A stretch of DNA of 64,000 bases, from positions 248,001 to 312,000 of the forward strand of contig NZ_CABPSL010000001.1 of assembly GCF_902459665.1 (NCBI RefSeq), given 5' to 3'. The DNA comes from Pandoraea cepalis. Its GTDB lineage: Bacteria > Pseudomonadota > Gammaproteobacteria > Burkholderiales > Burkholderiaceae. Positions 45,478 to 54,501 of the stretch are shown here, piece after piece (the stretch's first letter is position 1; the number at the start of each line of letters is the position of its first letter). The notes under the pieces were generated by a model that did not search any database, was not told where the DNA came from, and was given only the letters and a program-made list of their open reading frames with translations. The translations under genes and the position numbers were made by a program.

Positions 45478-46497
45478 ATGAGCACTTTGAGGCGTATTGC
45501 CGTCACGACGGTCATGATGGCCGGATTCTGTTCGCTCGCGAGCGTCGTCCACGCCGCAGAGAAGATCACGATCATGGTCGGCGGCGAGGACAAGATCATC
45601 TATTTGCCCGTGTTGTTGGCGACGCGGCTTGGCTACTTCGCAAAGCAGGGGCTGGATGTCGCCGTCGTCACGGAGCCGGCCGGGGTCAATGCCGAGAACG
45701 AGATGATTGCCGGCTCGGTGCAGGGCGTGGCGGGTTTCTACGACCACACCATCGATCTGCAAAGCAAGGGGGCCGAAGTCGAATCCGTGGTGCAGTTCTC
45801 CAACGTGCCTGGCGAGGTAGAGCTGGTTTCAACCACCCAACAGGAAACGATTGGCTCGCTGATCGACTTTCAGGGAAAGTCGCTAGGCGTGACCGGGCTC
45901 GGTTCGTCGACCGATTTCCTGACCCAATATCTGGCAAGCAAAGTGGGTCTTGATAGAGATGATTATCGTCTGGTGCCGGTCGATGCCGGCAAGACTTTCA
46001 TTTCTGCCATGCGACAACATCTGATCGTCGCCGGTATGACGACCGATCCCACCGCGGTTGAACTGCTATCGACGGGCGAGGCCAAGGTGCTGGTGGATCT
46101 GCGCACCGAAGCGGGCACGCGTGATGCCCTCGGCGACATCTATCCTGCGGCATGTATTTACATGCCCACGGCTTGGGTCGATGCACATCGGGACGAGACG
46201 GGACGGCTGGTCAAAGCGATTGTCGGCGCACTGCGATACCTGCATGCTCACAGTGCCGAGCAAATCGTCGATCTGTTGCCGCGTAATTACTACAACGGCA
46301 AAAGGACACTGTATGTCGCTGCCATGAAGTCATTTTTGCCTATGTTCACGAGCGACGGGCGTATGCCTGCGGGCGGACCGCAAGCTGTGCTGAAGGTGTT
46401 GTCCGCGATTATGCCAGCGGTGAAAGCGGCCGACATCGACTTGTCGAAGACGTACACTGCCGCCTTCGTCGAGAGCGCTGCCAAGTCTGCCAAGTAA
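45478..46497 (+). CDS. ABC-type binding protein (second paralogue, possible sensor partner)
   Basis: The 339-residue NMT1/SsuA-like protein has a signal peptide ending near residue 26 (VVHA). Its mature part, with IMVGGEDKIIYLP, YDHTIDLQSKG and IVAGMTTDP, is a clear full-length paralogue of the binding protein at 41.9 kb. It has no permease or ATPase of its own and lies right after the sensor kinase. It may therefore present ligand to the kinase, as TctC-type proteins do for TctDE-like systems, or share the importer. This is inferred from order. Confidence 0.82.
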   Translation: MSTLRRIAVTTVMMAGFCSLASVVHAAEKITIMVGGEDKIIYLPVLLATRLGYFAKQGLDVAVVTEPAGVNAENEMIAGSVQGVAGFYDHTIDLQSKGAEVESVVQFSNVPGEVELVSTTQQETIGSLIDFQGKSLGVTGLGSSTDFLTQYLASKVGLDRDDYRLVPVDAGKTFISAMRQHLIVAGMTTDPTAVELLSTGEAKVLVDLRTEAGTRDALGDIYPAACIYMPTAWVDAHRDETGRLVKAIVGALRYLHAHSAEQIVDLLPRNYYNGKRTLYVAAMKSFLPMFTSDGRMPAGGPQAVLKVLSAIMPAVKAADIDLSKTYTAAFVESAAKSAK

Positions 46498-46593
46498 CGG
46501 CGAAGCTGATGTTGCTGGCGAACCTTGGTCGGTTGGATGTCGACGGCATGTCGGCGGTCTCGCCAAGCAGATCGCATCGGCCGACACATGGCG

Positions 46594-48042
46594 TCAAGCC
46601 GCCAACTTCCCCGTCGCTGCCCGATCGAGAAAGCGGAACAGGCGTGCGTCGTCCGAATAGGCGACGTTGAAGCGGAACCAGCGGCAGGGCTCGTTGTGCG
46701 CCAGGAAGAACTCGCCCGGTGCCAACATGATGCTCTCAGACAGCGCCGCTTCGGCCAGTTCGCGAGCCGGTTGTGCCGTCTCCGGCAAGCTGCCGCACAC
46801 GAACATCCCGCCTTCCGGCTGCGCGAGCAGCGTCACCCCGTGCGACTGCAACTGCGTGATGAGACGCGCGCGCGAACGTGTCAGCCGATCCGACAGTCTT
46901 TCGATATGCTTTCGGTGACGTCCCTCGGTGAGAATCGCATGCACGATGCGCTCGTTGATTTCCGAGGACGTGAGGCCCGCCACCATCTTGCTGCGCGCGA
47001 TCTCATGCGCGAGATCGCGCGAACACGCCAGATAGCCCACGCGCACGGACGGCGAAATTGTCTTCGAAAAGCTCGACACGTAGATCACGCGCGACAGGCC
47101 ATCCATCGCCGCCAGTGACGGTGTGCCCGCCGGCGCCAGTTCCCGATAGATGTCGTCTTCAACGATCCAGAAACCATGCTGCTCGGCACACTGCAAGATG
47201 CGATGCGCCGCCGCCGGGGTGAGCGAGGTGCCCAACGGATTCTGCAACGCCGGATTCACGAACAGCGCGCGCGGACGGTGCGTCTGCGCCGCCTGCTCCA
47301 ACGCGGCGAGATCCAGACCGGCCTCCGTGCGTGGAATGCCCACGACGTTGAGGCCCGCCAGACGCAACACCGCCAGCAGATTGCAGTACGCCGGTGCCTC
47401 GACCAATACCGTATCGCCCGGCTTGAGCAGCGTGCGCACCACCAGATCGAGCGCCTGCGTCGCGCCATGCGTGAGCACGATGTGCTCGGGCGGCGCGTCG
47501 ATGGACAATTCGCCGAGGCGCCGCGCCAGCCACTGACGCAACGGCCCATATCCCCGCGGATGTCCGTAATGCGCGAAATGCGCGCCCGGCCCCTTCGAGA
47601 GCGAACGTAGCGCGCCATGCAGCCCGTCTTCGTCGAGCCAGCTGTCAGGCAACCATCCGCAGCCGCTCTTCACCGCGATCGCGTCGTCCGCGAAGATCTC
47701 GGAAAGCAGCCACGCATTGGTGACTTCGCTGGCCGTGGTGCTCACCGCCAGCGCCCCGCCGGGGCTGGTCGGCCCCGCGTCTCGCGCGTCGGCCGCCCCC
47801 GCGACAAAGAAGCCCGCGCCGCGCCGGGCCACGAGCGTGCCGCGCGCGACGAGCCGGTCATACGCCTCGACCACCGTGAACGTGCTGATGCCGTGCGCCT
47901 TGGCCAGTGACCGGATCGACGGCATGCGCATGCCGCCGTGCAGCGTCTGACGCTGTAACGCTCGCTCGACCTCCCGCACGATCTGATCGACGAGCGCCTC
48001 CGGTTGGGCGCGGTTCAGGGAAAAGGCAAGCGGTTGGACCAT
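46594..48042 (-). CDS. MocR-type regulator (GntR domain fused to aminotransferase fold)
   Basis: The 482-residue protein joins an N-terminal GntR winged helix (PSIRSLAKAHGISTFTVVEAYDRL, here seen as MPSIRSLAKAHGISTFTVVE) to a fold type I aminotransferase-like domain. The PLP lysine is in YVSSFSKTISPSVRVGYL, and the domain keeps NPLGTSLTP and EDDIYREL. MocR proteins bind PLP and an amino compound to control nearby genes. It is divergent from an omega-aminotransferase with direct repeats between them. The start MVQPLAF is preferred over one 48 bases earlier that lies in the operator region. Confidence 0.88.
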   Translation of the reverse strand: MVQPLAFSLNRAQPEALVDQIVREVERALQRQTLHGGMRMPSIRSLAKAHGISTFTVVEAYDRLVARGTLVARRGAGFFVAGAADARDAGPTSPGGALAVSTTASEVTNAWLLSEIFADDAIAVKSGCGWLPDSWLDEDGLHGALRSLSKGPGAHFAHYGHPRGYGPLRQWLARRLGELSIDAPPEHIVLTHGATQALDLVVRTLLKPGDTVLVEAPAYCNLLAVLRLAGLNVVGIPRTEAGLDLAALEQAAQTHRPRALFVNPALQNPLGTSLTPAAAHRILQCAEQHGFWIVEDDIYRELAPAGTPSLAAMDGLSRVIYVSSFSKTISPSVRVGYLACSRDLAHEIARSKMVAGLTSSEINERIVHAILTEGRHRKHIERLSDRLTRSRARLITQLQSHGVTLLAQPEGGMFVCGSLPETAQPARELAEAALSESIMLAPGEFFLAHNEPCRWFRFNVAYSDDARLFRFLDRAATGKLAA

Positions 48043-48064
48043 GGTATCGGGGCATCGGCTGTTG

Positions 48065-48134
48065 CCAATACAGTTGAGGCGATTGACCAATACAGAATAT
48101 ACATTTTACGAGTAACTGTACATGTCTGTATCGG
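48065..48134. promoter_or_regulatory. Operator repeats between MocR and aminotransferase genes
   Basis: CCAATACAG occurs twice as direct repeats at 48065-48073 and 48087-48095, 22 bases start to start (about two helical turns). A near-inverted third copy, CTGTATCGG, is at 48126-48134. TTGACC at 48083-48088 overlaps the second copy and could be a -35. Direct repeats are typical of MocR-type operators. Confidence 0.55.
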
Positions 48135-48230
48135 TTCGTCTCTCGTAGGATCGATCCCATCCACCCGTGGCGCGCCGTCGTGCCGAGCGCGGGACATTCT
48201 GATCGAGCCAAGCTCTGGGGAGACCCCGCG

Positions 48231-49559
48231 ATGAACATGAAAGACCTGAATCTCGACATGACGGCGTTCTGGATGCCGTTCACCAACAACCGTCAGTTCA
48301 AAAGCTCGCCGCGCCTGTTGGTGAAGGCCGAGGGCATGTATTACACGTCGTCGGACAATCGCAAGATTCTCGACGGCACCGCCGGTCTGTGGTGTGTGAA
48401 CGCCGGCCACTGTCGCACCGAGATTGTCGAGGCGATCCGCCAGCAGGCCGGTGAGATGGACTTTGCACCGACGTTCCAGATGGGACACCCGAAGGCGTTC
48501 GAGGCCGCGAGCAAGATCGCCGCGATCACGCCGCAGGGGCTCGATCGCATTTTCTTCACGAACTCGGGCTCGGAGTCGGTCGACACCGCCCTGAAGATCG
48601 CCCTGGCCTACCATCGTGCGCGCGGCGAAGGCCAGCGCACACGGCTCATCGGTCGCGAGCGCGGTTATCACGGTGTGGGCTTCGGCGGGATTTCGGTCGG
48701 CGGCATCTCGCCGAACCGCAAGGCCTATTCGGGGCAACTGCTGCCGGCGGTCGACCATCTGCCGCACACGCTCAACATCAAGGAGGCGGCCTTCACGAAG
48801 GGGCAGCCGGCCTGGGGCGCCCATCTGGCCGACGAACTCGAACGTTTGGTGACGCTGCACGACGCGTCGACCATCGCCGCCGTGATCGTCGAGCCGCTCG
48901 CCGGTTCGACCGGGGTGCTGGTGCCGCCTCACGGCTATCTGCAAAAGCTGCGCGAGATCTGCGACAAGCACGGCATTCTGCTGATCTTCGACGAAGTCAT
49001 CACCGGACTTGGCCGCCTGGGCAAGCCGTTCGCCGCCCAGTATTTCGGCGTGACGCCGGACATCATGACGATGGCCAAGGGCGTGAACAATGCCGCCGTT
49101 CCGATGGGCGCCGTCGCGGTGAAGACGGGCGTGCACGACACCATCGTCGACGCCGGTAACTCGGGCGCGATCGAGTTCTTCCACGGCTATACCTACTCGG
49201 GTCATCCGCTGGCCGCCGCCGCGGCGTGCGCCGCGCTCGATCTGTACAAGAGTGAAGGCCTGTTCGAACGCGCCGCAACGCTTGCGCCGCATTTCGAGAA
49301 GGTCATTCACGGTCTGCGCGATCTGCCGAACGTCATCGACATCCGGAACCTCGGGATGGTCGGCGGCATCGAGCTGTCCAACCGCGACGGCAAGCCGGGC
49401 GCACGCGCGCATGAAATCTTCGTCAAGTGCTTCGAGAAGGGCGCACTGGTGCGTTACACGGGCGACATCCTGGCGTTCTCGCCGCCGCTGATCATCAGCG
49501 AAGCGCAGATCGACGAGTTGTTCGGCATCGTGTCGGAAGCCATTCGCGAGACGGCGTAA
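48231..49559 (+). CDS. Omega-amino acid:pyruvate aminotransferase
   Basis: This 442-residue class III aminotransferase moves an amino group from an omega-amino acid such as beta-alanine to pyruvate, using PLP bound to Lys283 in [15 protein letters not shown]. It has [22 protein letters not shown] and the Asp of [10 protein letters not shown]. The early [12 protein letters not shown] is characteristic of beta-alanine:pyruvate enzymes. ATG 48231 is chosen; ATG 48237 is possible. With mmsA downstream it would convert beta-alanine to malonate semialdehyde and then acetyl-CoA. The divergent MocR protein probably regulates it. Confidence 0.9.
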   Translation: MNMKDLNLDMTAFWMPFTNNRQFKSSPRLLVKAEGMYYTSSDNRKILDGTAGLWCVNAGHCRTEIVEAIRQQAGEMDFAPTFQMGHPKAFEAASKIAAITPQGLDRIFFTNSGSESVDTALKIALAYHRARGEGQRTRLIGRERGYHGVGFGGISVGGISPNRKAYSGQLLPAVDHLPHTLNIKEAAFTKGQPAWGAHLADELERLVTLHDASTIAAVIVEPLAGSTGVLVPPHGYLQKLREICDKHGILLIFDEVITGLGRLGKPFAAQYFGVTPDIMTMAKGVNNAAVPMGAVAVKTGVHDTIVDAGNSGAIEFFHGYTYSGHPLAAAAACAALDLYKSEGLFERAATLAPHFEKVIHGLRDLPNVIDIRNLGMVGGIELSNRDGKPGARAHEIFVKCFEKGALVRYTGDILAFSPPLIISEAQIDELFGIVSEAIRETA

Positions 49560-49681
49560 GCGACATCCACAGCAAGGCTGGGCGGCCGCCGCGCGACGCC
49601 CCGCCATCCATCAGACAGTCAGGGCGAACGCCCGCCTCGGGCGGCCGCTCGCCCACCGACAGCGTTTTCACGGACATCGAC

Positions 49682-51208
49682 ATGAATCAACGAGTGAGCA
49701 CCGAACGTATCGAGCATTGGATTGGCGGCGCAAGCGTCGCGTCTGGAGAAGCCGATCGCCGCTTCGGCGAAGTGACGAACCCGGCCACCGGCGAAGTTAT
49801 CCGCCAGGTAGCCCTGGGCGGCGCGACGGATGTCGCGGGCGCCGTGGCGGCCGCACGCGCCGCCTTGCCCGGCTGGCGTGCCACGCCGCCGATGAAGCGC
49901 GCCCGCGTGATGATGAAGTACCGCGAGCTGCTCGAAACGCATCGCGAAGCACTCGTGCAACTGATCACGCAGGAACATGGCAAGACGCTCGACGACGCCC
50001 GCGGCGAAGTCACGCGCGGTATCGAAGTGGTCGAATTCGCCATGGGCATCCCGCAGTTGCTCAAGGGCGAGATCGCGCCACAGGTGGGCACGGGCGTGGA
50101 CACGTATTCGATTCACCAGCCGGTCGGCGTCTGCGCGGGCATCACGCCGTTCAACTTCCCCGCGATGGTGCCGCTGTGGATGTTCCCGATGGCCGTGGCC
50201 TGCGGCAACACCTTCGTGCTCAAGCCGTCGGAGAAGGTGCCCTCGGCGGCGCTGTTGCTCGCGCGCCTGGCCAAGGACGCCGGGCTGCCCGACGGTGTTC
50301 TCAACGTCGTGAATGGCGACAAGGCGGCGGTCGATGCGCTGCTCACGCATCCGGACGTGAACGCCGTGTCGTTCGTCGGCTCGACGCCGATCGCCCAATA
50401 CATCTACAGCACGGCGTCGGCGCACGGCAAGCGCGTGCAGGCGCTCGGCGGCGCGAAGAACCATGGCGTGGTGATGCCGGACGCCGACCTCGATTTCACC
50501 GTCGATGCGCTGATCGGCGCCGCATACGGTTCGGCGGGGGAGCGTTGTATGGCGATCTCGGTGGCCGTGGCCGTCGGCGACGTGGCGGATGCGTTGGTGG
50601 CGCGTCTGGCGCAAGCCGCGACGTCGCTGCCGGTCGGCGACGGGGCCGACCCCGTCGCGCAGATGGGGCCGCTGATTACCCGCGCGCATTGCGATAAGGT
50701 GCGCGGCTATGTCGACGCCGGTGTCGGCGAAGGTGCAAAGCTCGTGGTGGACGGCCGTGGCCTCAAGGTCGCGCAGCGCGACGACGGCTTCTTCATCGGC
50801 CCGTGCCTGTTCGACAACGTGACGCCGGAGATGTCGATTTATCGCCACGAGATTTTCGGGCCAGTGCTGGCCGTGGTGCGTGTGAAGACGCTGGAAGAAG
50901 CGATCGCGCTCATCAACCGTAATCCGTACGCCAACGGCACGGCGGTGTTCACGACGTCGGGCGGTGCCGCGCGGCGCTTCGAAGACGAGATCGAAGTCGG
51001 CATGGTCGGCGTGAACGTGCCAATTCCGGTGCCGGTGTCGTACTTCTCGTTCGGCGGATGGCGCAATTCGCTGTTCGGCGACCAGCATATCTACGGACCC
51101 GAGTCGGTGCGCTTCTACACGCGCTCGAAGGTGGTCACGCGTCGCTGGTCGGAGGGACGCCCGGCGAATGCCGCGTCGTCGCTCGTCATGCCGACGCTCG
51201 GCCAATAA
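49682..51208 (+). CDS. mmsA: Methylmalonate-semialdehyde dehydrogenase (CoA-acylating)
   Basis: MmsA oxidises malonate or methylmalonate semialdehyde with NAD and CoA to acetyl- or propionyl-CoA. The 508-residue enzyme has the catalytic cysteine Cys289 in [11 protein letters not shown], the cofactor segment [18 protein letters not shown] and [13 protein letters not shown]. It lies 122 bases after the aminotransferase, whose product it would consume. A strong bidirectional terminator follows. No good ribosome site precedes the ATG, but alternatives do not fit the family start. Confidence 0.92.
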   Translation: MNQRVSTERIEHWIGGASVASGEADRRFGEVTNPATGEVIRQVALGGATDVAGAVAAARAALPGWRATPPMKRARVMMKYRELLETHREALVQLITQEHGKTLDDARGEVTRGIEVVEFAMGIPQLLKGEIAPQVGTGVDTYSIHQPVGVCAGITPFNFPAMVPLWMFPMAVACGNTFVLKPSEKVPSAALLLARLAKDAGLPDGVLNVVNGDKAAVDALLTHPDVNAVSFVGSTPIAQYIYSTASAHGKRVQALGGAKNHGVVMPDADLDFTVDALIGAAYGSAGERCMAISVAVAVGDVADALVARLAQAATSLPVGDGADPVAQMGPLITRAHCDKVRGYVDAGVGEGAKLVVDGRGLKVAQRDDGFFIGPCLFDNVTPEMSIYRHEIFGPVLAVVRVKTLEEAIALINRNPYANGTAVFTTSGGAARRFEDEIEVGMVGVNVPIPVPVSYFSFGGWRNSLFGDQHIYGPESVRFYTRSKVVTRRWSEGRPANAASSLVMPTLGQ

Positions 51209-51295
51209 CGGCGATCAAGCGGCGATCAGCAAAATCGACGCAATTGGCGATAACGCTGTGCCGCGCAGGTGCCGATGCTTGCCGGCAGCGAAATG

Positions 51296-51339
51296 AAAAC
51301 GCCGTCCGGGGGAATGAACTGCCCTCGGACGGCGTTTTT
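51296..51339. terminator. Bidirectional intrinsic terminator between mmsA and pxpA
   Basis: The stem CGCCGTCCG (51300-51308) with CGGACGGCG (51326-51334) is flanked by AAAA on the left and TTTTT on the right, so it works as a rho-independent terminator on both strands for these convergent genes. Confidence 0.85.
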
Positions 51340-51359
51340 GACTTGGGATGGCGGCGAAG

Positions 51360-52106
51360 TCAGGTCAGATGAACCGGCGCGACGTCGATGCCCTCGTCGA
51401 GCAGGAAGCCGCGAATGCGCCGTGCGAAATCGAGTGCGTGTTCGCCGTCACCGTGCAGACAGACGGTTTGCGCCCGAATCGGCACGAGCGTGCCGTCGAT
51501 GGCGCGCACGCGTTGCTCGCGCACCATCATCAGCGTTTGGGCGAGCGCATCTTCCTCGCGCTCGATCAACGCGCCGGGCGTGCCACGTTTGACCAGCGAG
51601 CCGTCCGGGTTATAGCCCCGGTCGGCGAAGACTTCATCGACGGCCTGCATGCCGGCAGCCCGCGCCGCCTTCACCAACTCGCCGCCCGCCAGCCCGAAAA
51701 TCGCCAGGTCGGTGTCGAACGCGCGAATGGCTTCGACGATCGTCTCGGCCAGTGCCGGGTCGCGCGCCGCCTGATTGTAGAGCGCACCGTGCGGCTTGAC
51801 GTGCGAGAGCCAGCCGCCTTGGGCGCGCACGATCGCGGCGAGGGCGCCGATCTGATACAGCATGCCCGCGCGGATGTCGTCGAGCGGAAGCTGCATTTCC
51901 GTGCGGCCGAAATTTTCGCGGTCGGGAAAGCTCGGGTGCGCGCCGATGGCTACGCCGCACGCCACCGCCCAGCGCACTACCTGCTGCATCGTGCCCGCGT
52001 CGCCCGCGTGCCAGCCACACGCCACATTGGCCGAGCTGACCTGGGCGAGGAGTGCTTCGTCGTAGTTGCAACCTTCTCCGAGGTCGACGTTAAGATCGAT
52101 TTTCAT
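51360..52106 (-). CDS. pxpA: 5-oxoprolinase subunit PxpA (LamB/YcsF)
   Basis: PxpA is one of three subunits of the ATP-dependent prokaryotic 5-oxoprolinase, which opens 5-oxoproline to glutamate. The 248-residue protein begins [12 protein letters not shown], the LamB/YcsF hallmark, with [24 protein letters not shown] and [10 protein letters not shown]. It follows pxpC at about 40 bases and is the last gene of the operon. The name LamB here is unrelated to maltoporin. Confidence 0.93.
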   Translation of the reverse strand: MKIDLNVDLGEGCNYDEALLAQVSSANVACGWHAGDAGTMQQVVRWAVACGVAIGAHPSFPDRENFGRTEMQLPLDDIRAGMLYQIGALAAIVRAQGGWLSHVKPHGALYNQAARDPALAETIVEAIRAFDTDLAIFGLAGGELVKAARAAGMQAVDEVFADRGYNPDGSLVKRGTPGALIEREEDALAQTLMMVREQRVRAIDGTLVPIRAQTVCLHGDGEHALDFARRIRGFLLDEGIDVAPVHLT

Positions 52107-52148
52107 CCGGGATTCTCCTGCGGGGGACGACGATGCGCGGGCGTGGCG

Positions 52149-53159
52149 TCAGGCCTTGCGCGAGATGGCCGGCCGCCGCGATGTCGTCAGAATGCCGTGA
52201 TCGTGCCACGCGAGCGCGCGCTCGATCTGGGCCAGATAGCGCCGCTGTTCGTGCAGCGCTTCGCGCGCCTCGGCCGCGCTGCATTCCGAAAAATACAATG
52301 TGCTGCCGAGCCGCGCCTGTCCGAGCCGCCACAGATCGGCGCTGATCACGACGCCGATCTTCGGGTAGCCGCCGGTGGTCTGGGCGTCGGCCATCAGAAT
52401 GATCGGCTGCCCCGACGGCGGCACCTGAATCACCCCCGGCACCACACCGTGCGAGAGCAGATCGTGGCTGCGATTCTTCTTGCGCGCGAGCGGCTCCGGG
52501 CCCGACAGCCGGTAGCCCATGCGGTTGCTGTTGGGCGTGACGTGCCAGGGATTCTCCCAGAAGCCCTTGTGCGAGGCGGCCATGAAGTCGTCGTATTCCG
52601 GACCGGGCAGCACCCGCACGCGGTGCGCAAGCGGATCGGACAACCACACCGGCGGACGTACCCCCAACGGCGCGGCCTTGCGCGCGGCGGCGCTGGGTTG
52701 CCCGATGGCGATGCGGTCGCCGTCGCGCAGGGCACGGCCCTCGAAGCCGCCGAAGCCGGCCGCCAGATCGGTGCTGCGCGAGCCGAGTGTCTCGGGGACA
52801 TCGACGCCGCCCGCCACGGCCAGATAAGTGCGCATGCCGAAGCGTGCCGGGCGCAACGTCAATGTCTGACCACGCGCGACGGGGAAGCGCCACCATGACC
52901 ACACGGGGATGCCGTCGAGATCGGCATGGCAATCGGCACCGGCCAGCGCCACGAGGGTCGCGCTCGCAAAGCGCAGCACGCACGCCCCCATCGTGATTTC
53001 CAGCGTGGCGGCGTTGGGGTCGTTGCCCGCAAGACGGTTGGCGACGGTGCAGGCCAGCGCATCGACGGCGCCGCCGCTGGCAATGCCGAATTCACGCAGA
53101 CGGGCGCGGCCCAGATCCTGGACCGTGGTGAGCAGGCCGGCACGCAGGATATCGATCAC
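52149..53159 (-). CDS. pxpC: 5-oxoprolinase subunit PxpC
   Basis: PxpC carries the carboxyltransferase-like subdomain 2 fold and acts with PxpB. The 336-residue protein begins VQDLGR-type sequence (LLTTVQDLGRARLREFG) and has GVDVPETLGSRSTD and GGYPKIGVV. It starts with GTG overlapping the pxpB stop as GTGA. The alternative name biotin-dependent carboxyltransferase reflects the fold, not activity. Confidence 0.92.
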   Translation of the reverse strand: MIDILRAGLLTTVQDLGRARLREFGIASGGAVDALACTVANRLAGNDPNAATLEITMGACVLRFASATLVALAGADCHADLDGIPVWSWWRFPVARGQTLTLRPARFGMRTYLAVAGGVDVPETLGSRSTDLAAGFGGFEGRALRDGDRIAIGQPSAAARKAAPLGVRPPVWLSDPLAHRVRVLPGPEYDDFMAASHKGFWENPWHVTPNSNRMGYRLSGPEPLARKKNRSHDLLSHGVVPGVIQVPPSGQPIILMADAQTTGGYPKIGVVISADLWRLGQARLGSTLYFSECSAAEAREALHEQRRYLAQIERALAWHDHGILTTSRRPAISRKA

Positions 53160-53809
53160 AGGTCGAGACTCGCGATGGTGAAGCGCACACGGTCGCCCGG
53201 CGCCAGCAAGGCGGGCGGTGTCGCGGTGGGGTCGAACAGCGCGCTGGACGTGTGGCCGATGATTTGCCAGCCGCCGGGGGAGGCGAGCGGATAGATGCCG
53301 GTCTGGTTGCCGCCGATGCCGACCGACCCCGCCGGTACCGACAGGCGAGGCTCGGCCCGGCGTGGCGTGGCAATCGACTCATCGAGCCCGCCCAGATAAG
53401 CGAAGCCCGGCTGGAAACCCAGGAAGTAGACGATGTATTCCGGTGCGGTATGACGTTGCACGACCGTCTTCGGTTGCAGACGTGCGTGCTTCGCCACGTC
53501 GGCAAGGTCTGGGCCGTGCTTGCCGCCGTAATGCACGGGGATCTCGATGTCGCGTCCGACTTCTCCGGCGACGGGCTGCGCCTGCCAGGCGTCACGCAGA
53601 CGCTCGCTCAGCACGTCGATATCGGTGTCCAACGGGTCGAACACCAGCGTGAGGTTGTTCATGCCGGGCACGACGTCGCGCACGTGAGGCCAATCCTTCG
53701 CGAGGGCCGCCGCGTGCCAGACGCGGCGTTGGGACGCGAGCGTGGGCGAGGTGCCCGCTTCGCACACGAGCGCGCTGTCGCCGAGCGGCAGGATCTTGAG
53801 CGTTGTCAT
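53156..53809 (-). CDS. pxpB: 5-oxoprolinase subunit PxpB
   Basis: PxpB has the carboxyltransferase-like subdomain 1 fold. The 217-residue protein begins MTTLKILPLGDSALVCE and has GFQPGFAYLGGL, RLSVPAGSVGIGGNQTGIYP and SPGGWQIIGHT. The start overlaps the 5-formyl-THF cyclo-ligase stop by four bases. Together with PxpC and PxpA it hydrolyses 5-oxoproline, a by-product of glutamine and glutathione breakdown. Confidence 0.93.
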   Translation of the reverse strand: MTTLKILPLGDSALVCEAGTSPTLASQRRVWHAAALAKDWPHVRDVVPGMNNLTLVFDPLDTDIDVLSERLRDAWQAQPVAGEVGRDIEIPVHYGGKHGPDLADVAKHARLQPKTVVQRHTAPEYIVYFLGFQPGFAYLGGLDESIATPRRAEPRLSVPAGSVGIGGNQTGIYPLASPGGWQIIGHTSSALFDPTATPPALLAPGDRVRFTIASLDL

Positions 53810-54477
53810 GGCGAGGGGGTCCCGGATTCGCGACGGTTGTCGTCGGCGCGCGCGAAGGTGGTCGATTCGGTCACGATGACGTCGAGCGCCAGATCGTGGG
53901 CTTCGGCCGTGAGACCGTCGATTTCGAGTGCGTCGTAAGCGATGCCGAGCGTTTGCGGGGCCGGGGACATCGAATGCAGGGTGCGGTCGTAGAAACCCCC
54001 GCCGTAGCCGAGTCGCAGGCCGTCGCGCGTAAAGCCCACGCAGGGAATCAACAGCAGGTCGGGCACGAGCACGTCGGCCTCGAGCGGGACGGGGATGCGG
54101 TAGCGGCCTTCCGTCATGCGGGTATCCGGGGTCCAGCGGTGAAAGACGAGCGGCGCGGCCGGGGCGGTCACGACCGGCAGTGCCGCCAGGCGCAACCCCT
54201 TGGGCGACGCCTGCGTGAGCCATGCCGAGATGACTTCGCGGGCGTCGAATTCGCCCTGAATCGGCCAGTAGAAGCCGACACAGCGCGGCGCGCGACGCGT
54301 CAGCTCGTCGGCCAGCCGGGCGGCGAGTGCGGCGTCGCGTGCGGCGCGTCCGGCGAGCGTGGTGCGCGTGTCGAGCAAGGCCTTGCGCAAACGTGCCTTT
54401 CCGGCGACCGATTCGGTCCCATTTCCGGACGTTTGGGCCGCCGGTTGGGCGGGGTCCCGTGCTATGCTTGGATTCAC
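53806..54477 (-). CDS. fau: 5-formyltetrahydrofolate cyclo-ligase
   Basis: This 223-residue enzyme uses ATP to convert 5-formyl-THF to 5,10-methenyl-THF, returning a dead-end folate to use. Family motifs are RLRKALL near residue 29, VPLEADVLVPDLLLIPCVGF and LGYGGGFYDRTL, the ATP-binding glycine loop. It starts with GTG; the first 25 residues are rich in proline, alanine and serine and may be poorly supported. It is the first gene of an operon with pxpB-pxpC-pxpA and diverges from the lytic transglycosylase gene, with only 24 bases between start codons. Confidence 0.88.
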   Translation of the reverse strand: MNPSIARDPAQPAAQTSGNGTESVAGKARLRKALLDTRTTLAGRAARDAALAARLADELTRRAPRCVGFYWPIQGEFDAREVISAWLTQASPKGLRLAALPVVTAPAAPLVFHRWTPDTRMTEGRYRIPVPLEADVLVPDLLLIPCVGFTRDGLRLGYGGGFYDRTLHSMSPAPQTLGIAYDALEIDGLTAEAHDLALDVIVTESTTFARADDNRRESGTPSP

Positions 54478-54501
54478 TTTTTACCCGACGCTCCCCCGAA
54501 G

